A stretch of 64,000 bases of DNA, taken from positions 47,901,269-47,965,268 of the forward strand of contig CM055874.1 of NCBI GenBank assembly GCA_029582165.1, in the 5' to 3' direction. Below the pieces are notes generated by a model. The model did no database searches and was not told the origin of the DNA. It saw only the letters and a list, made by a program, of their open reading frames with translations. The translations under genes and the position numbers were made by a program. Origin of the DNA: Portulaca oleracea. Its lineage: Eukaryota; Streptophyta; Magnoliopsida; Caryophyllales; Portulacaceae. Of this stretch, positions 53,764 through 64,000 are shown in pieces (positions within the stretch are counted from its first letter, which is position 1; the number at the start of each line of letters is the position of its first letter).

Positions 53764-53804
53764 ACGTGATAATGCATGCAACTTGATAATGCATGCAACT
53801 TGAG

Positions 53805-55391
53805 AATTGAGATGAATGTGATTGTATGCATGAATCCCTACTACCTCTCATTCTCCTATAAATACCCTACTCCTCTCAAAGCTAAACACACTAATTCACT
53901 CATCAACTCCTTCACTCTTCCTCTCTTCTACTCATCGTTCTCTCTATTTTCTCTACATTCATAATCTCCATTCTCATACTACTCTAATACCATCTTTCTA
54001 CTTATCTTGTCATCACTCTTATTCCTCCATAATCCTCATTTCTTACTATTTCTTATACCCCTAAACTCACCATATCCAAAACACGACAAAAGCCCTAAGC
54101 CTAAACACATAAAAGCAACAAAAAAGCCCTCTTTCCTACCTTCTTTTCCACCACTTTTCCCTACTTTCTTTTGGTTTGTTCTAGCACTTTTGAGGAGTAT
54201 AATTCAAGAGTATTAAGAGTAGCATCTTCAAGCACAATAGCAAGGCAAGGCCTCTTCTTTAAACTAGCACAATGTAAGCCAGTTTCTTTGCTTTTCCTTG
54301 TAAATAATGTGTAAATGTTGTACTTTTTGTTATAATACATTTTGCATGTTCAATGAAATAATTCTATAAAGTTCCTATTTATTCTTTTTCCAAATCTTAT
54401 AAAAGCACACTTAAACTTTTAGTAGAGTCTTTCCTTTTGTGAGAGGCGGACTCCTAAAGTTCCTACTTTTCGAGTTCGTAGCCTTACCCCCGAATCCACT
54501 CTTGGGTTTCGTAGGCGGAGTCTTTTCTTTCTTTTCTCTTTGGTTTGTCTGGCTTTTCTCCTAAAAAAGTCGGGTGGCGACTCCTATGTTGAACTAAAAG
54601 AATATCGGGTTGCATAAACTATGCTAAAACATGGTTTTAGAACGTGCCGATGCAACTTTAAGGTCTTTTCTTTATATGTTTCTATATAATGCTTGCATAA
54701 ATTATTTTCTTCCGAGCCTAACATTTAAGGGTTTTTGGACATCAATAATACCAATTTTGGGGGTATTGGATATTAATAATACAAACTATTTTCTTGGACA
54801 CTAGCAGTACAAACTATTGACCTATTTTCCTCTAACAGTACACCGTTGAATTTTTATGGTTTTAACTCATCGAAAAGATGATGTGGCTCCATAATATGTG
54901 ACATGGAAGGCATGTTAGTATCCACGTCAACATTTTCTACCCAAACTTCGCCTTCCACGTCACACATCATGGGGTCACGTCATCTTCCCGATGAGTTAAA
55001 ACTATAACAACTCGATCATGTACTGTTGGAGGAAAATAGGTCTATAGTTGGTACTACTAGTGTCCAAGAAAATAATTTGTATTATTTGTTTCTTATACCC
55101 CCAAATTAGTATTATTGACATCAATAATCCAACATTTAAATGAGCAAATTGGATTTAATTTGGAAGAGTTTAGAACAAGTGGATGTTCACTCTTAAAGGT
55201 TTAATTCTAATAAACTCATAAAATGCCTAAGCAAAGGGAAAGTGATTTTACAAATATTATTCTCGAAATGTATAATTAAAATTCCTTAAAGTTTCTTTTT
55301 CAAAAGGTTCAAACCCCAGCATAAATAATCGAATCACACCCCAATCCAATGTGGACGTTCGGAAGCCCGAACGGCGAGGAAAATGTCCACA
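53805..55391 (+). repeat. LTR of the second Tat family (LTR-2), head to head with LTR-1
   Basis: It is in plus orientation and reads as the complement of LTR-1. A TATA box lies at 53856-53865 (CTATAAATAC), a PBS-like word TGGCGACTCC at 54575-54584, and it ends GAAAATGTCCACA. The first 400-450 bp of the LTR are missing. It is interrupted by a Mutator-like element at 54729-55130. Confidence 0.85.
54729..55130. mobile_element. Mutator-like long-TIR element with 9-bp target duplication
   Basis: Its ends pair over about 100 bp (shared words TCAATAATAC, TTTTCTTGGACACTAG, CCTATTTTCCTC). The 9-bp duplication AACATTTAA lies at 54720-54728 and 55131-55139. The related LTR at about 62278-62290 (CTCATTTAAATGTTAGG) is the empty site. 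The element is non-coding, 402 bp. Confidence 0.9.
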
Positions 55392-55398
55392 GGATTTT

Positions 55399-55416
55399 TG
55401 GCAACTCCACTAGGGA
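55399..55416 (+). promoter_or_regulatory. Primer-binding site of the plus-strand Tat half-element
   Basis: TGGCAACTCCACTAGGGA lies eight bases after the LTR end. Compared with the sister at 62011-62028 it has two changes. Confidence 0.8.
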
Positions 55417-56896
55417 CTTTTAGGGTAAAACTTGAAAAAAGTTTAGTCTGCTTTAACAATTTGGAAAGAAAATAAATTCTTACTTTATAGTGTTAGGTCA
55501 TTCTTTTTTTAGGCATGAATGCATTGCATATATCGGGTTACCTCTCTGCCACGTATGTGGGCTGGGTTGCACTTAAAGCGGCAGTTTAGGTTTAGATTTC
55601 TTAAAACCACAAAAATTACCCATGGGATGCCAGACCGGCTATACTCTGATGGTGAACTTCACATCGGATGAGCCTTAGTTACCACATCCACTCATGCATC
55701 ACTCTTCAGATGTCCACACGAGCCACGAAGAGCAACACCCCATACATTCGAGTTGACTTCACAACAAGAATGCACCGGGGCGAGTACATGAGCCGATAAG
55801 CCTATCTAGCGAATAACCCCTTTTGTACCTAGAGCCTTAGTTAGGTTTCCCTTGCTCATATGTATGTTATGTGCTATGTGTTTAAGTTTGTAATGAGTCA
55901 ACCTAAGTTTAGGGATGTTGTTCTAGTCCGTGTAGTAGTCATTGGGCTGAGAGGGGTCGTATTTACAACTAGGTTAATTAACCTCAAAAATTATGGTTAG
56001 CCCAGTGGTTGGGCCCATTTATCCATAAAGGTTAATTGCCTTAGTCCATAAAGTAAAACTCAATTCGCGTTTGATGATTCTATATGGCCCTTTACGTACG
56101 ACATTCTCTTAACGAAGGTCCTTGAAATCTGATAAAAGTCAAAACAAAGTTAGTGAGTAAAGTTCTTGAATGTGTAATAATTACCGGGTTCGAATAAGTC
56201 GGTTTATTGAGGTAATTACCAAGTCTATCCTATTTTTGTGGTCAGCCCGTGGTTAAGCCCAACCATATTGGATTTATTAATTAAGTCCATAAGCTAATTA
56301 TGACTCACTTGTTGTTGGTTTTATCCAATCCTTTACAATACCCACTTTCCTGGTAAATATAACAATAAAACATATAGAAAGAGTAGACTGTCAGTCCTGT
56401 CAATCATTATTCTAGCCCGCATAATAGTCGGTATTGCTCGAGTTGGACTGATAGCTTTTCCGAGTTACAGATTCTCCTTAAAACAGTCGGCCTGTGGACG
56501 GGGCCAATCCGAACTGAGAAACACTAACTCGTGATTCCTTATTCAGTCCTGACTCACCGTACCAGGCTTTATTCGGCCCTTTATAATGATTAAGTTGTCC
56601 TTAGCGTCATGTAGAGTTAGGTCATGCAAACTCGTGTCCCGGGTGAGTATTCCTGTGTGTCAGCATTTAGGTCATGCATTTTAAGAAGTCCCATGTAGGT
56701 CGGTTAGGTCATGAATTCATCGGAGGGGTTTGTTCCTTTCAAAAAGGTCAATCTCTGAGCTGTGTGTTGTACCTTAGTCAGTACAGGAGACCCGAGTCTA
56801 GCTTGGATCCGAGGACCGTCAGGCCGCCTAATCCGCAACCCGGATTACGTCCAGCAAACTCACAAGTCAAAGGTCTCTCGCCGTCTGCAATTTGAC
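55417..56896 (+). other. Leader of the plus-strand Tat half-element
   Basis: No coding sequence is seen. It is similar, in opposite orientation, to 60520-62010 (for example ACAGTCGGCCTGTGG near 56480 and its complement near 60917). Confidence 0.7.
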
Positions 56897-58380
56897 ATGT
56901 CTGCCGATGAAAACCAGGCTGACAACCCGGTCAACGCTGCTTTGACCAAGTTCCTCGAGGATAGGTTTAACAAGATGGAAGGTTCGATTACCTTCGCCAC
57001 TCTGCAACAAGAGAAGAAAGCTGAAGAGCTTACTGCCCAACAACGACAGTTCATTGAGAGGCAGAATAGACGTGTTGAGCAACAACAGGAAACCTTGAAT
57101 GGAATAATGGAAGCTCTGCACCACATTAGTGTACATGTCGGGATGAACAATGGTGATGAAAATGCTATGGAAGTTGTCCCTAATCCTGCGACTATTGTTG
57201 ACTAGGGTAAAGAAAAGCTAGGGGAAAGTTCCCATACGGAAGGAGTCATCCACATTCTAGATGATTCCGTACTTAGGCCACGACCTCCAGTGGCTACCCC
57301 TCAGGTTACATCAATCAAGAGTGAGACTGGAGTCCAAGGACTCCTGCTATCCGCGAGGTGAAGGCACAATTGAGCGTAGTCAACAATGCCATGAGTCAAG
57401 TACCTGCTTTCGCCAATCAGTTCGTTGAATTCGAACCACCTGCTCCAATTGATGACAAGATAGCTGGAAAAATGGATGTACCTCTGAAGAAGTTCAATCC
57501 TTCTGCAAACCCGACGTATCATGTATGGGAGTTTAATCGGGTGATGCAACTCCAAGGCATAGGCAGTGAATACTACAAGCAACTTTTCCCATCATCGCTG
57601 AATGATGAAGCATTAGACTGGTACTATACTCTTCTTTTGGAAACTCGGGGAGATTGGACTGCTTTGCGTCGAGCATTCATTGAACACTACAACAAGATTC
57701 AAAAGGATAAGGTGACCTTAACTGATGTCATGGCCATTCGCCAAAGAGAAGATGAGCCATTCTTGGCTTACTATGAAAGATGGCATTCTAAGATGTCCCA
57801 AGTGACTAGTGTCATTCCAACGGAAGTGCAGTTGGATACTTTCATCCGAAGTCTGAAGTCAAGCCTGGCTCAACAATTAGACTTTCATGTCGTAGAGAAC
57901 TTTGAGTATCTGAAGAAGCTGTGCCCTAAGCTGGAGGCACGAAAGGAGAGAAATGCGACATTCCAGAGTTGGAAGGGAAGTAATCCCGCTCGAAAAACCA
58001 TTAGTGCTCTGAGAGCAGTGGAGGCTAACGTTATCCTGAATGTGAGTCATGGGTCGTCTCAAAGACCGACATTCCTCCTGTATGATTCCTATACTCCGCT
58101 GGACATGACTTATGCTGAAGCCATGGACTGATTGTTAAAATCTGACAAGATCAGGTTGCCAATTCCTTGATCGGAACCTGAAAACAAAAGGCCTGGTTGT
58201 AATAATAATGCCTACTATAAGTACCATCGTGTGAGAGGACATGACACCGAGCGATGTTATACGCTTAAGAACCTCATTGAAAGGATGATTCACTCTGGTC
58301 AATTACCGGCACCTAAGTCAGCTAAGAAACCCAATAACAAAAGCAATCCTCTCCTGAATCATGTTATTTTCATAGGAGAG
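56897..58380 (+). pseudogene. Tat gag, plus-strand copy
   Basis: It starts MSADENQADNPVNAALTKF, reads to a TAG at 57203, shifts frame near 57350 and continues as the gag core (NPTYHVWEFNRVMQLQG, DWTALRRAFIEHYNKIQKDK, FLAYYERWHSKMSQVTS, VVENFEYLKKLCPKLEARKE) to 58131. A knuckle-like YYKYHRVRGHDTERCYTL lies near 58215. The N-terminus has a Gln/Glu-rich coiled-coil-like stretch (QQEKK to ETLNGIM). One stop, one shift and a further stop at 58131 disable it. Confidence 0.85.
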
Positions 58381-58387
58381 GGTACAT

Positions 58388-59430
58388 TTGATCTTTCCGA
58401 GTGAATGTATTACGGATGAAGGAGCCCCTTTACTCCATCCAGAAGATCCGACAGCATTTACTGTCAATGGCATATGGGTGAGTGACGAAGAGGACGTCTA
58501 TGAAGCAGATCCTGATGATGATTTTTGGCCCGATCAAGAAGAGCTTCTACCTAGCTCAGCATTCTTAACTAGGTCCAGAAGGCATAATCAACCCAGAAGC
58601 AGTCCTGTTATCCCAACGCCAGATCCTGCTCAAACCGAGACGCCAGCTACGCCCGAGGACGCGGTCCTCACCCAAATGAAGAAGACGGTGGCGAATGTCT
58701 CCATTTGGCATTAATATGTGCTTCTAAACCACATCGGGAGCTCGTACTGAGGGCTCTCCAAAATGCCATTATCCCCACTTCCACAACTCCGGAGGCATTG
58801 GTTTCCTATGTTACTGCTAGTCAAGGAGTGATATCTTTCGGTGATGAAGATTTGCCTATGTCTATTGTAAACCACAACAATGCATTGTACTTGACTGTAC
58901 TTTGTAGTAATAAAGTAACCCCATAGATTTTGGTGGATAATAGTTCGACTATGAATGTCTGTCCTTGGCGTACTGCTGCCAAGTTAGGAGTGCAAAAGAA
59001 TCAGTTCATTCAGGATGTTGTGCTGCTCCGCGCCTATGACAATACGCCTCATCATTCGTTGGGCACCACAACTCTGCCCGTCACTTTTGATCACATTTCT
59101 CAGAATGTTGAGTTCATGATCTTAGACATCCCGGCTGCCTTCAATCTGCTATTGGGTCGGTCGTGGTTACACAACTATAATGCAGTGGCATCCACACTGC
59201 ATTAAAAGGTGAAGATGATCGTTCAAGGTCAAGTAATTACCCTCTCGGGAGGAGCTGTCTCTGGAACGTTTGAGCCTAAGCAGCCCGTGTTGGAAATAGA
59301 GCATACTTCTACTGATGTGGAACACCACAACTTTGAAATGGTCGCGGCTATAGATGATGAGGCACCTTTTGACTTCGCCCCTAATTCCAACTTAAAAGTG
59401 CATGCCATCATGAAGAAACAAGGATATTTG
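58388..59430 (+). pseudogene. Tat protease region, plus-strand copy, truncated
   Basis: The spacer reads FLTRSRRHNQPRSS, then after a frame change LICASKPHRELVLRALQNA. The protease reads ILVDNSSTMNVCPWRTAAKL (58927-59205) and FMILDIPAAFNLLLGRSWL. It continues HNFEMVAAIDDEAP and AIMKKQGYLP and stops there: the sequence from about 59431 belongs to the opposite-strand copy. RT and everything after it are missing. Confidence 0.82.
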
Positions 59431-59436
59431 CCACGC

Positions 59437-60510
59437 TGTTTCCCTTCCAATTTCGGGATGCAGCCGTCCTTTCCTTGTGCGCCTTCAACTTAGGACACAA
59501 CTTCTTTAGGTACTCGAAACTCTGAACCACATGAAAATCTAACTGTTTCACCAGACTTGGCTTCAGGCCATGGACAAATGTGTCAAACTGCATTTCTGTG
59601 GGGATAATGCTAGTCACCTAAGATAGCTTAACATGCCACCTCTCATAGTAAGCCACAAATGACCCATTTTCTCCCTGTCGAATAGCCATGATGTCTAACA
59701 GGGTCACCTTGTCTTTTTTAATCTTACTGTAATGCTCGATGAATGCCGTACGCAAAGAAGTCCAATCTTTTCCACCTCCAGAGGAAGAGTATAATACCAG
59801 TTTGACGCCTCATCATTCAGCGATGATGGGAAGACTTGCTTGTAATGTTCAGTAGTAACACCTCGAAATGGCATTACTCGGTTGAACTCCCATACATGAT
59901 GGGTTGGATTCTAAAATGGGTAGAACTTCTTCAACGGAATGTCCATTTTTCCCACTATATTAACATTAATTTCAGCAGGTGGTTCGAACTCGACGAACTG
60001 GTTGGTTAAAGTCGGCATCTGACTTACAGCGTCCTTGAACACATTCAGCTGAGCTTTTATGTCTTGAATGACAGGGTCATCGCGTAACTCAGCTTTGATC
60101 GGATCGATTTGAGGAACAGCCATTGACGGTGGCGGCCTTGGTGTTAAGTTATCAGGCACCTCAATGACCACTCTAGCATTGGAACTTTCGCCTATCTTTC
60201 CTTTTCCCTTATCAACCGCAGGTTTGGAGAGGATCTCCATGGCGTTTTCATCATTGTCCGTCATTCCCATTCGCATGTTAGTGCGTTGCACGACTTTTAA
60301 GACACCATTCAGAGTTTCTTGCTGTTGCTCTATGCGAGTATTTTGCCTCTCGATGAGTACTCGCTGTCGAGCGAAGTGCTCATCGCCTTTCTTCTCTTGC
60401 TGTAAGGCAGCAAAAGTGATTGAGCCTTCTACTTGTCTGAACTTCTCCTCAAGAAGTTTGGCTAAGGCCCCTTGGACTTGGTTGTCTGCATGGTTATCTT
60501 CGGAAGACAT
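59437..60510 (-). pseudogene. Tat gag, minus-strand copy, truncated
   Basis: It starts MSSEDNHADNQVQGALAKLL and is open to 59911 (199 codons, with VEGSITFAALQQEKK and QFVEFEPPAEINVNIVGKMD). It continues through stops (HHVWEFNRVMPFRG, VAYYERWHVKLS) into the open end IIPTEMQFDTFVHGLKPSLV to SRNWKGN. It ends at about 59437, where it meets the plus-strand copy. It is clearly the same family as 56897-58380, but the copies differ at many residues. Confidence 0.85.
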
Positions 60511-62010
60511 GTCGAACTATAGATGGCAGGAGGTTTTGGACCTAGGTGCAGACAGGACAAAAACCGGGTTACGGATCAAGCAACCTGTTGGGCCAGGGAT
60601 CCAGGCTAGACTCGAGTCTCCTATATTGACTACAGCAAAACCACACATAGCTTAGAGATTGACCTTTTATTAACCAAAACCCGAACCGATGAATGCATGA
60701 CCTCGAGGACCTACATGGGACTTCCTAATATGCACAATCTATATGCATGGTGACTGGACAAGGTGACTCACCCGGGACACGGGCTTGCATGATCCTACTT
60801 CTACGTGACCATAAAAGACTAATTATCATCATAAAGGGCCGAATAAAACCAAACATAGCGAGTCAAGATCGAGTATAAGAGTACAAGTCAGTGTTTCTCA
60901 ATTCGGATAGGCCCCATCCACAGGCCGATTGTTTTAAGGAGAATCCGTAACTTGGACTCCCTATTTGGGCTAACTCTAACTGTACTGATTATTACGCGAA
61001 CTACAATGATGATCAACAAGACTGATCGCCTGACTCCTTTCTATATTTTATTTATTCTATTCTATTAGTTTAGGAAAGTGGATATCGTAAAGGACTGGAT
61101 ATAACCAACAACGGGCAAGTTATAATTAGCTTATGGACTTAATTGCCAAATCCAATATGGTTGGGCCTAACCACGGGCCGGCCATAAATATGATGGATTC
61201 AATAATTAACTCGATAAATTAACTTACTCGAGCCTGGTGATTATTACACAGTCTATCACTTTAGCCACTAACTTTGTTTTGACTTTTAATCAGGTTTATT
61301 GGACCTTCGTTTGGGAGATGTTATAAAGGGCCAAATAGTTACATTAAAGGCGAGTTGAGTTTACTTTATGGACCAAGATAACTAACCTTTATAGATAAAT
61401 GGGCCCAACCACTGGGTTAACCATAATTTTTGAGGCTAATTAACTTAGTTGGTAAACATGACTCTTCTCACCCCAATGACTACTATATGGACTAGAACAT
61501 CATTCCTAAACTTGGGTCGACTCTTTGCAACAAATTTAAACATATAGCACATAGCATACATATGAACAAGGGGTATCCTAAACCAAGGCTCTATGTACAA
61601 AAGGGGTTTATTGGATGGATAAGGCTTAGCGGCTCATGTACTCACCCCAGTGCATTATTGTTGTAAAGGCAACTTGAATACGTGGGGTGTTGCTCTTGGA
61701 GGCTCCAGTGGAGACCTCGTAGAGTGATGCATGATGGATGTGGTGACTAATTCTCTCTCGGTGTAAGTGCACCAATTGAGTATAGCCGGTCCAGCACCCC
61801 ATGGGTTATTTTTGCGGTTTAAAGAGAAAAAGCCTAATACCACCAATTTACGTGCTCTTACAACATATTTCATGTCAAGGGAGTACCCTGGTATATGCAA
61901 TGCATTATGCATAAAAAAATGACTTAATAATATAAAGTAAAATACATTTTCCTTCCAAAATTTTTAAAGTACACTAAACTTTTTTCAAGTTTTACCCACT
62001 TTATAAAAAC
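60511..62010 (-). other. Leader of the minus-strand Tat half-element
   Basis: Non-coding; homologous in inverse orientation to 55417-56896. Confidence 0.7.
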
Positions 62011-62028
62011 TCCCCAGTGGAGTCGCCA
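62011..62028 (-). promoter_or_regulatory. Primer-binding site of the minus-strand Tat half-element
   Basis: The minus strand reads TGGCGACTCCACTGGGGA eight bases after the LTR end. It is the best preserved PBS of the three Tat sites. Confidence 0.85.
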
Positions 62029-62036
62029 AAAAATCC

Positions 62037-63735
62037 TGTGGACATTTTTCCTCGCCGTTCGAGGCTTCCGAACGTCCACGTTGGATTGGGGTGTGATTTG
62101 GTGATTTGTGCTGGGGTTTAACCTTTCTTTAAGGAAATCAACCTTACATTTCATGAATAATATTTTGAAAAATCACTTTCCCTTTACTTATGCATTTTAT
62201 GAGTCATCGGATTAAACTTTTAAGAGTGAACATCCACTCGTTCCAAAACTCTTCTAAATTTAATCCGATTTGCTCATTTAAATGTTAGGCTCAGAGGGGA
62301 GTGATTTACGCAAGTATTATTTAGAAATATAAGAGAGAATACCCTAAAGTTGTATCGATACATTGTAAAACCATGTTAAACATAGTTTATGCAATCCTCG
62401 ATGTATTTTGGTTCGAAATGGGAGTCGCCACCCGACTTTTTAAGGGAAAGCCAAGACAAAACCAAAAGGAAAAGAAAGAAAGACTCCGCCTGCGAAACCC
62501 AAGAATGGATCCGGGGGTAAGGTTACGAACTCGAAAACTAAACTTTAAGAGTTCGCCTCTCAGAAAAGGAAAGACTCTACCAAAAGTTTAAAAATGTACT
62601 TTTGATAAAGTTTGGAAGGGAAATGAAGGAATACTTTATAAGATTATTTCATTGAATCATGCAACAAGAATGAAAGATACAAAGTAAAGAATACAAATAC
62701 ACAATTATTTATAAGAAAGAGGAAAAAACACTTTGAAGCTTACATTGCTACTTTGTAGGGAAAAGCCTTGCCTAGCCTTTAGATGCTTGTTGAATCCTCC
62801 TTGATGCCTTTAGAAACCTCCTCTCCAAATGCTAAGATGGTGGTAGAAAAGATGGTAAAAGATAATAAGAAAGAAGATAGTAAGAGGGTGGAAAAAGGTT
62901 TATTTTTGTGGTTTTGGACGTGTTTAGGCTAGGGTTTTTTGTGGAGTTTTAAGGTTAGTGAGATAGGATATGTGTTTAGGATTTTTGTGAGGATAAAAGA
63001 TGAAGATTATGGTGGTAAGGAAGATGATAGAAGTGATAGATATGATAGAATAGAGGTGGAAAGATGGATATGATATAAGATATAAGGAGTAGTAGAGAGA
63101 ATGGATGAGAGATCAGAGAGAATTGGTGAGTGAATGAATGAGTAAGGGAGAATGAGAATGAGATGGAGTGCCCTTAGCTTTGAGAGGAGGGTGGTATTCA
63201 TAGGAGGACGAAGGGAATATAGAGATACATACACATGCATGCATTCACCTCATGGACTCCGGACTGGCACAGAACACTAGGCAGTAGGGGAGGCTCACCT
63301 TGCATGGACGGTGGCACGTGGTCAATTGACCACGTGTGGGCGGAGCCACCAAGGCCGACCGGCCACCATGCAGGGGGAGGAATCCCTTCTCGTCCATGCA
63401 TGCATGGACGGTGGGGGGTGAAGTCAACCAACCTAGGGAATAGGTGGTTCACACTGGACGGAGTGATCTTATATTATTAGCTCTTGTGAGGTGTTTTTTT
63501 TTAGTGTTTTTGTAAGGATTCGATCTCGCGACTTTCGACACTTCATCTTAGGGCTTGCATGCTTCATCTTTTTATAAAAAAAATTTGTACATGTAGCATA
63601 GGAAGAATCACATGTGATCATGTATGTGATTTTAGGTGAGGAAAATACATGTAAATGCACGTATTTATTGAGTTTCTTTTATTTCTTCGCTCTTTATTTT
63701 TATATTATTTGTGCGTCAAAATCCCAGTGTCTACA
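62037..63735 (-). repeat. LTR of the second Tat family (LTR-3), full length
   Basis: The plus-strand limits are TGTGGACATTTTTCC and CAGTGTCTACA (1699 bp). It contains the PBS-like word GGAGTCGCCA (62421) and a decayed TATA (GGTATTCATAGG near 63192). It is the 5' LTR of the minus-strand half-element. The five bases after 63735 (CCGCC) match no candidate at 52130. Confidence 0.88.
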
Positions 63736-64000
63736 CCGCCTGGGTTTTATTTTTCTAAAACGGGCCGATTCTTTTGGTCGATTGGGCCGAGGATGTGGTC
63801 CATATCAAGATCAAAACCCGCAGGGGTTATATTTGATCTATGGGCTGAGTTTAAAGCATTCTGGGTCCATTTTGCAAGTCGGGATTTCGGTCGAAATGCA
63901 TAAATAAAAGGATTATTCAATATCCTAAACCATAAATATGCATTAATCGAATCATGCTTAAAATAGTTAAAAATCGACAAGACATGGAAGGATCAGCCTC
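63736..64000 (+). mobile_element. Fragment of a Tat element related to the 17.7-kb one
   Basis: Read on the minus strand this matches 34890-35060 (words CTTGTCGA, CTATTTTAAGCATG, CTTTTATTTATGCAT). It includes the dyad AAAACCCGCAGGGGTTAT at 63813. It is thus the gene-A intron region of another, opposite-oriented copy into which LTR-3 and its element inserted, or to which they were joined. It continues past the window. Confidence 0.7.

Overview
This is a window of a flowering-plant (eudicot-type) nuclear genome. The evidence is AT-rich non-coding DNA, GT-AG introns, a YUCCA auxin-biosynthesis gene, and plant-specific mobile DNA: Tat/Ogre-like Ty3/Gypsy elements, SIRE-like Ty1/Copia, a Cassandra LTR carrying 5S rRNA sequence, a Helitron 3' end with captured gene pieces, and Stowaway, hAT, Mutator and Harbinger MITEs. 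Species cannot be told. Only one clearly intact host gene is present; almost everything else is transposon or decayed repeat. All similarity statements come from reading motifs by eye; no search was run.

Layout. 1-2600: higher-order tandem repeat with a hAT-type MITE inserted. 3160-4430: an unrecognised multi-exon gene remnant on the minus strand, with a MITE sitting on a splice donor. 4740-8238: microsatellite, decayed LTR-like DNA and intergenic DNA. 8239-14355 (minus): a complete four-exon YUCCA flavin monooxygenase gene (437 residues) whose introns hold at least six TIR elements. 14900-16190: a TIR element with internal short tandem repeats and a nested Harbinger MITE. 16200-22330: a decayed SIRE-like Copia element. 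23000-25000 (minus): the 3' end of a chromovirus. 26000-26830: another LTR-like stretch. About 26900-30333: a Helitron (3' end certain, 5' end not found) carrying pieces of an RSH (RelA/SpoT-like) gene, a PP2C gene and an unrecognised gene.

30335-52134 is a three-level nest. A Copia element (LTR, initiator-Met PBS, long repeat-bearing leader, gag start) contains a Cassandra solo LTR (293 bp, TSD GTACT). That LTR contains a complete 17.66-kb Tat-lineage Gypsy element (32311-49969, minus, TSD CGTGT). The Tat element has sense gag, protease, RT, two RNase H domains and integrase. On the opposite strand it carries two intron-containing plant-mobile-domain-type genes. 52135-63735 holds a rearranged second Tat family: two LTRs head to head, a plus-strand gag-protease half and a minus-strand gag half joined tail to tail, and a third LTR. 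A piece of a further Tat element ends the window.

The most unusual signal is an architecture rather than a gene. Several unrelated LTR-type stretches carry arrays of short palindromic words at fixed pitch. Three stretches use different words at about 21 bp (4992-5116, 23631-23908, 26072-26220). The Tat element uses an 18-bp dyad, AAAACCCCCGCGGGTTTT-like, repeatedly at 77-79 bp, in its LTRs and next to its antisense genes.
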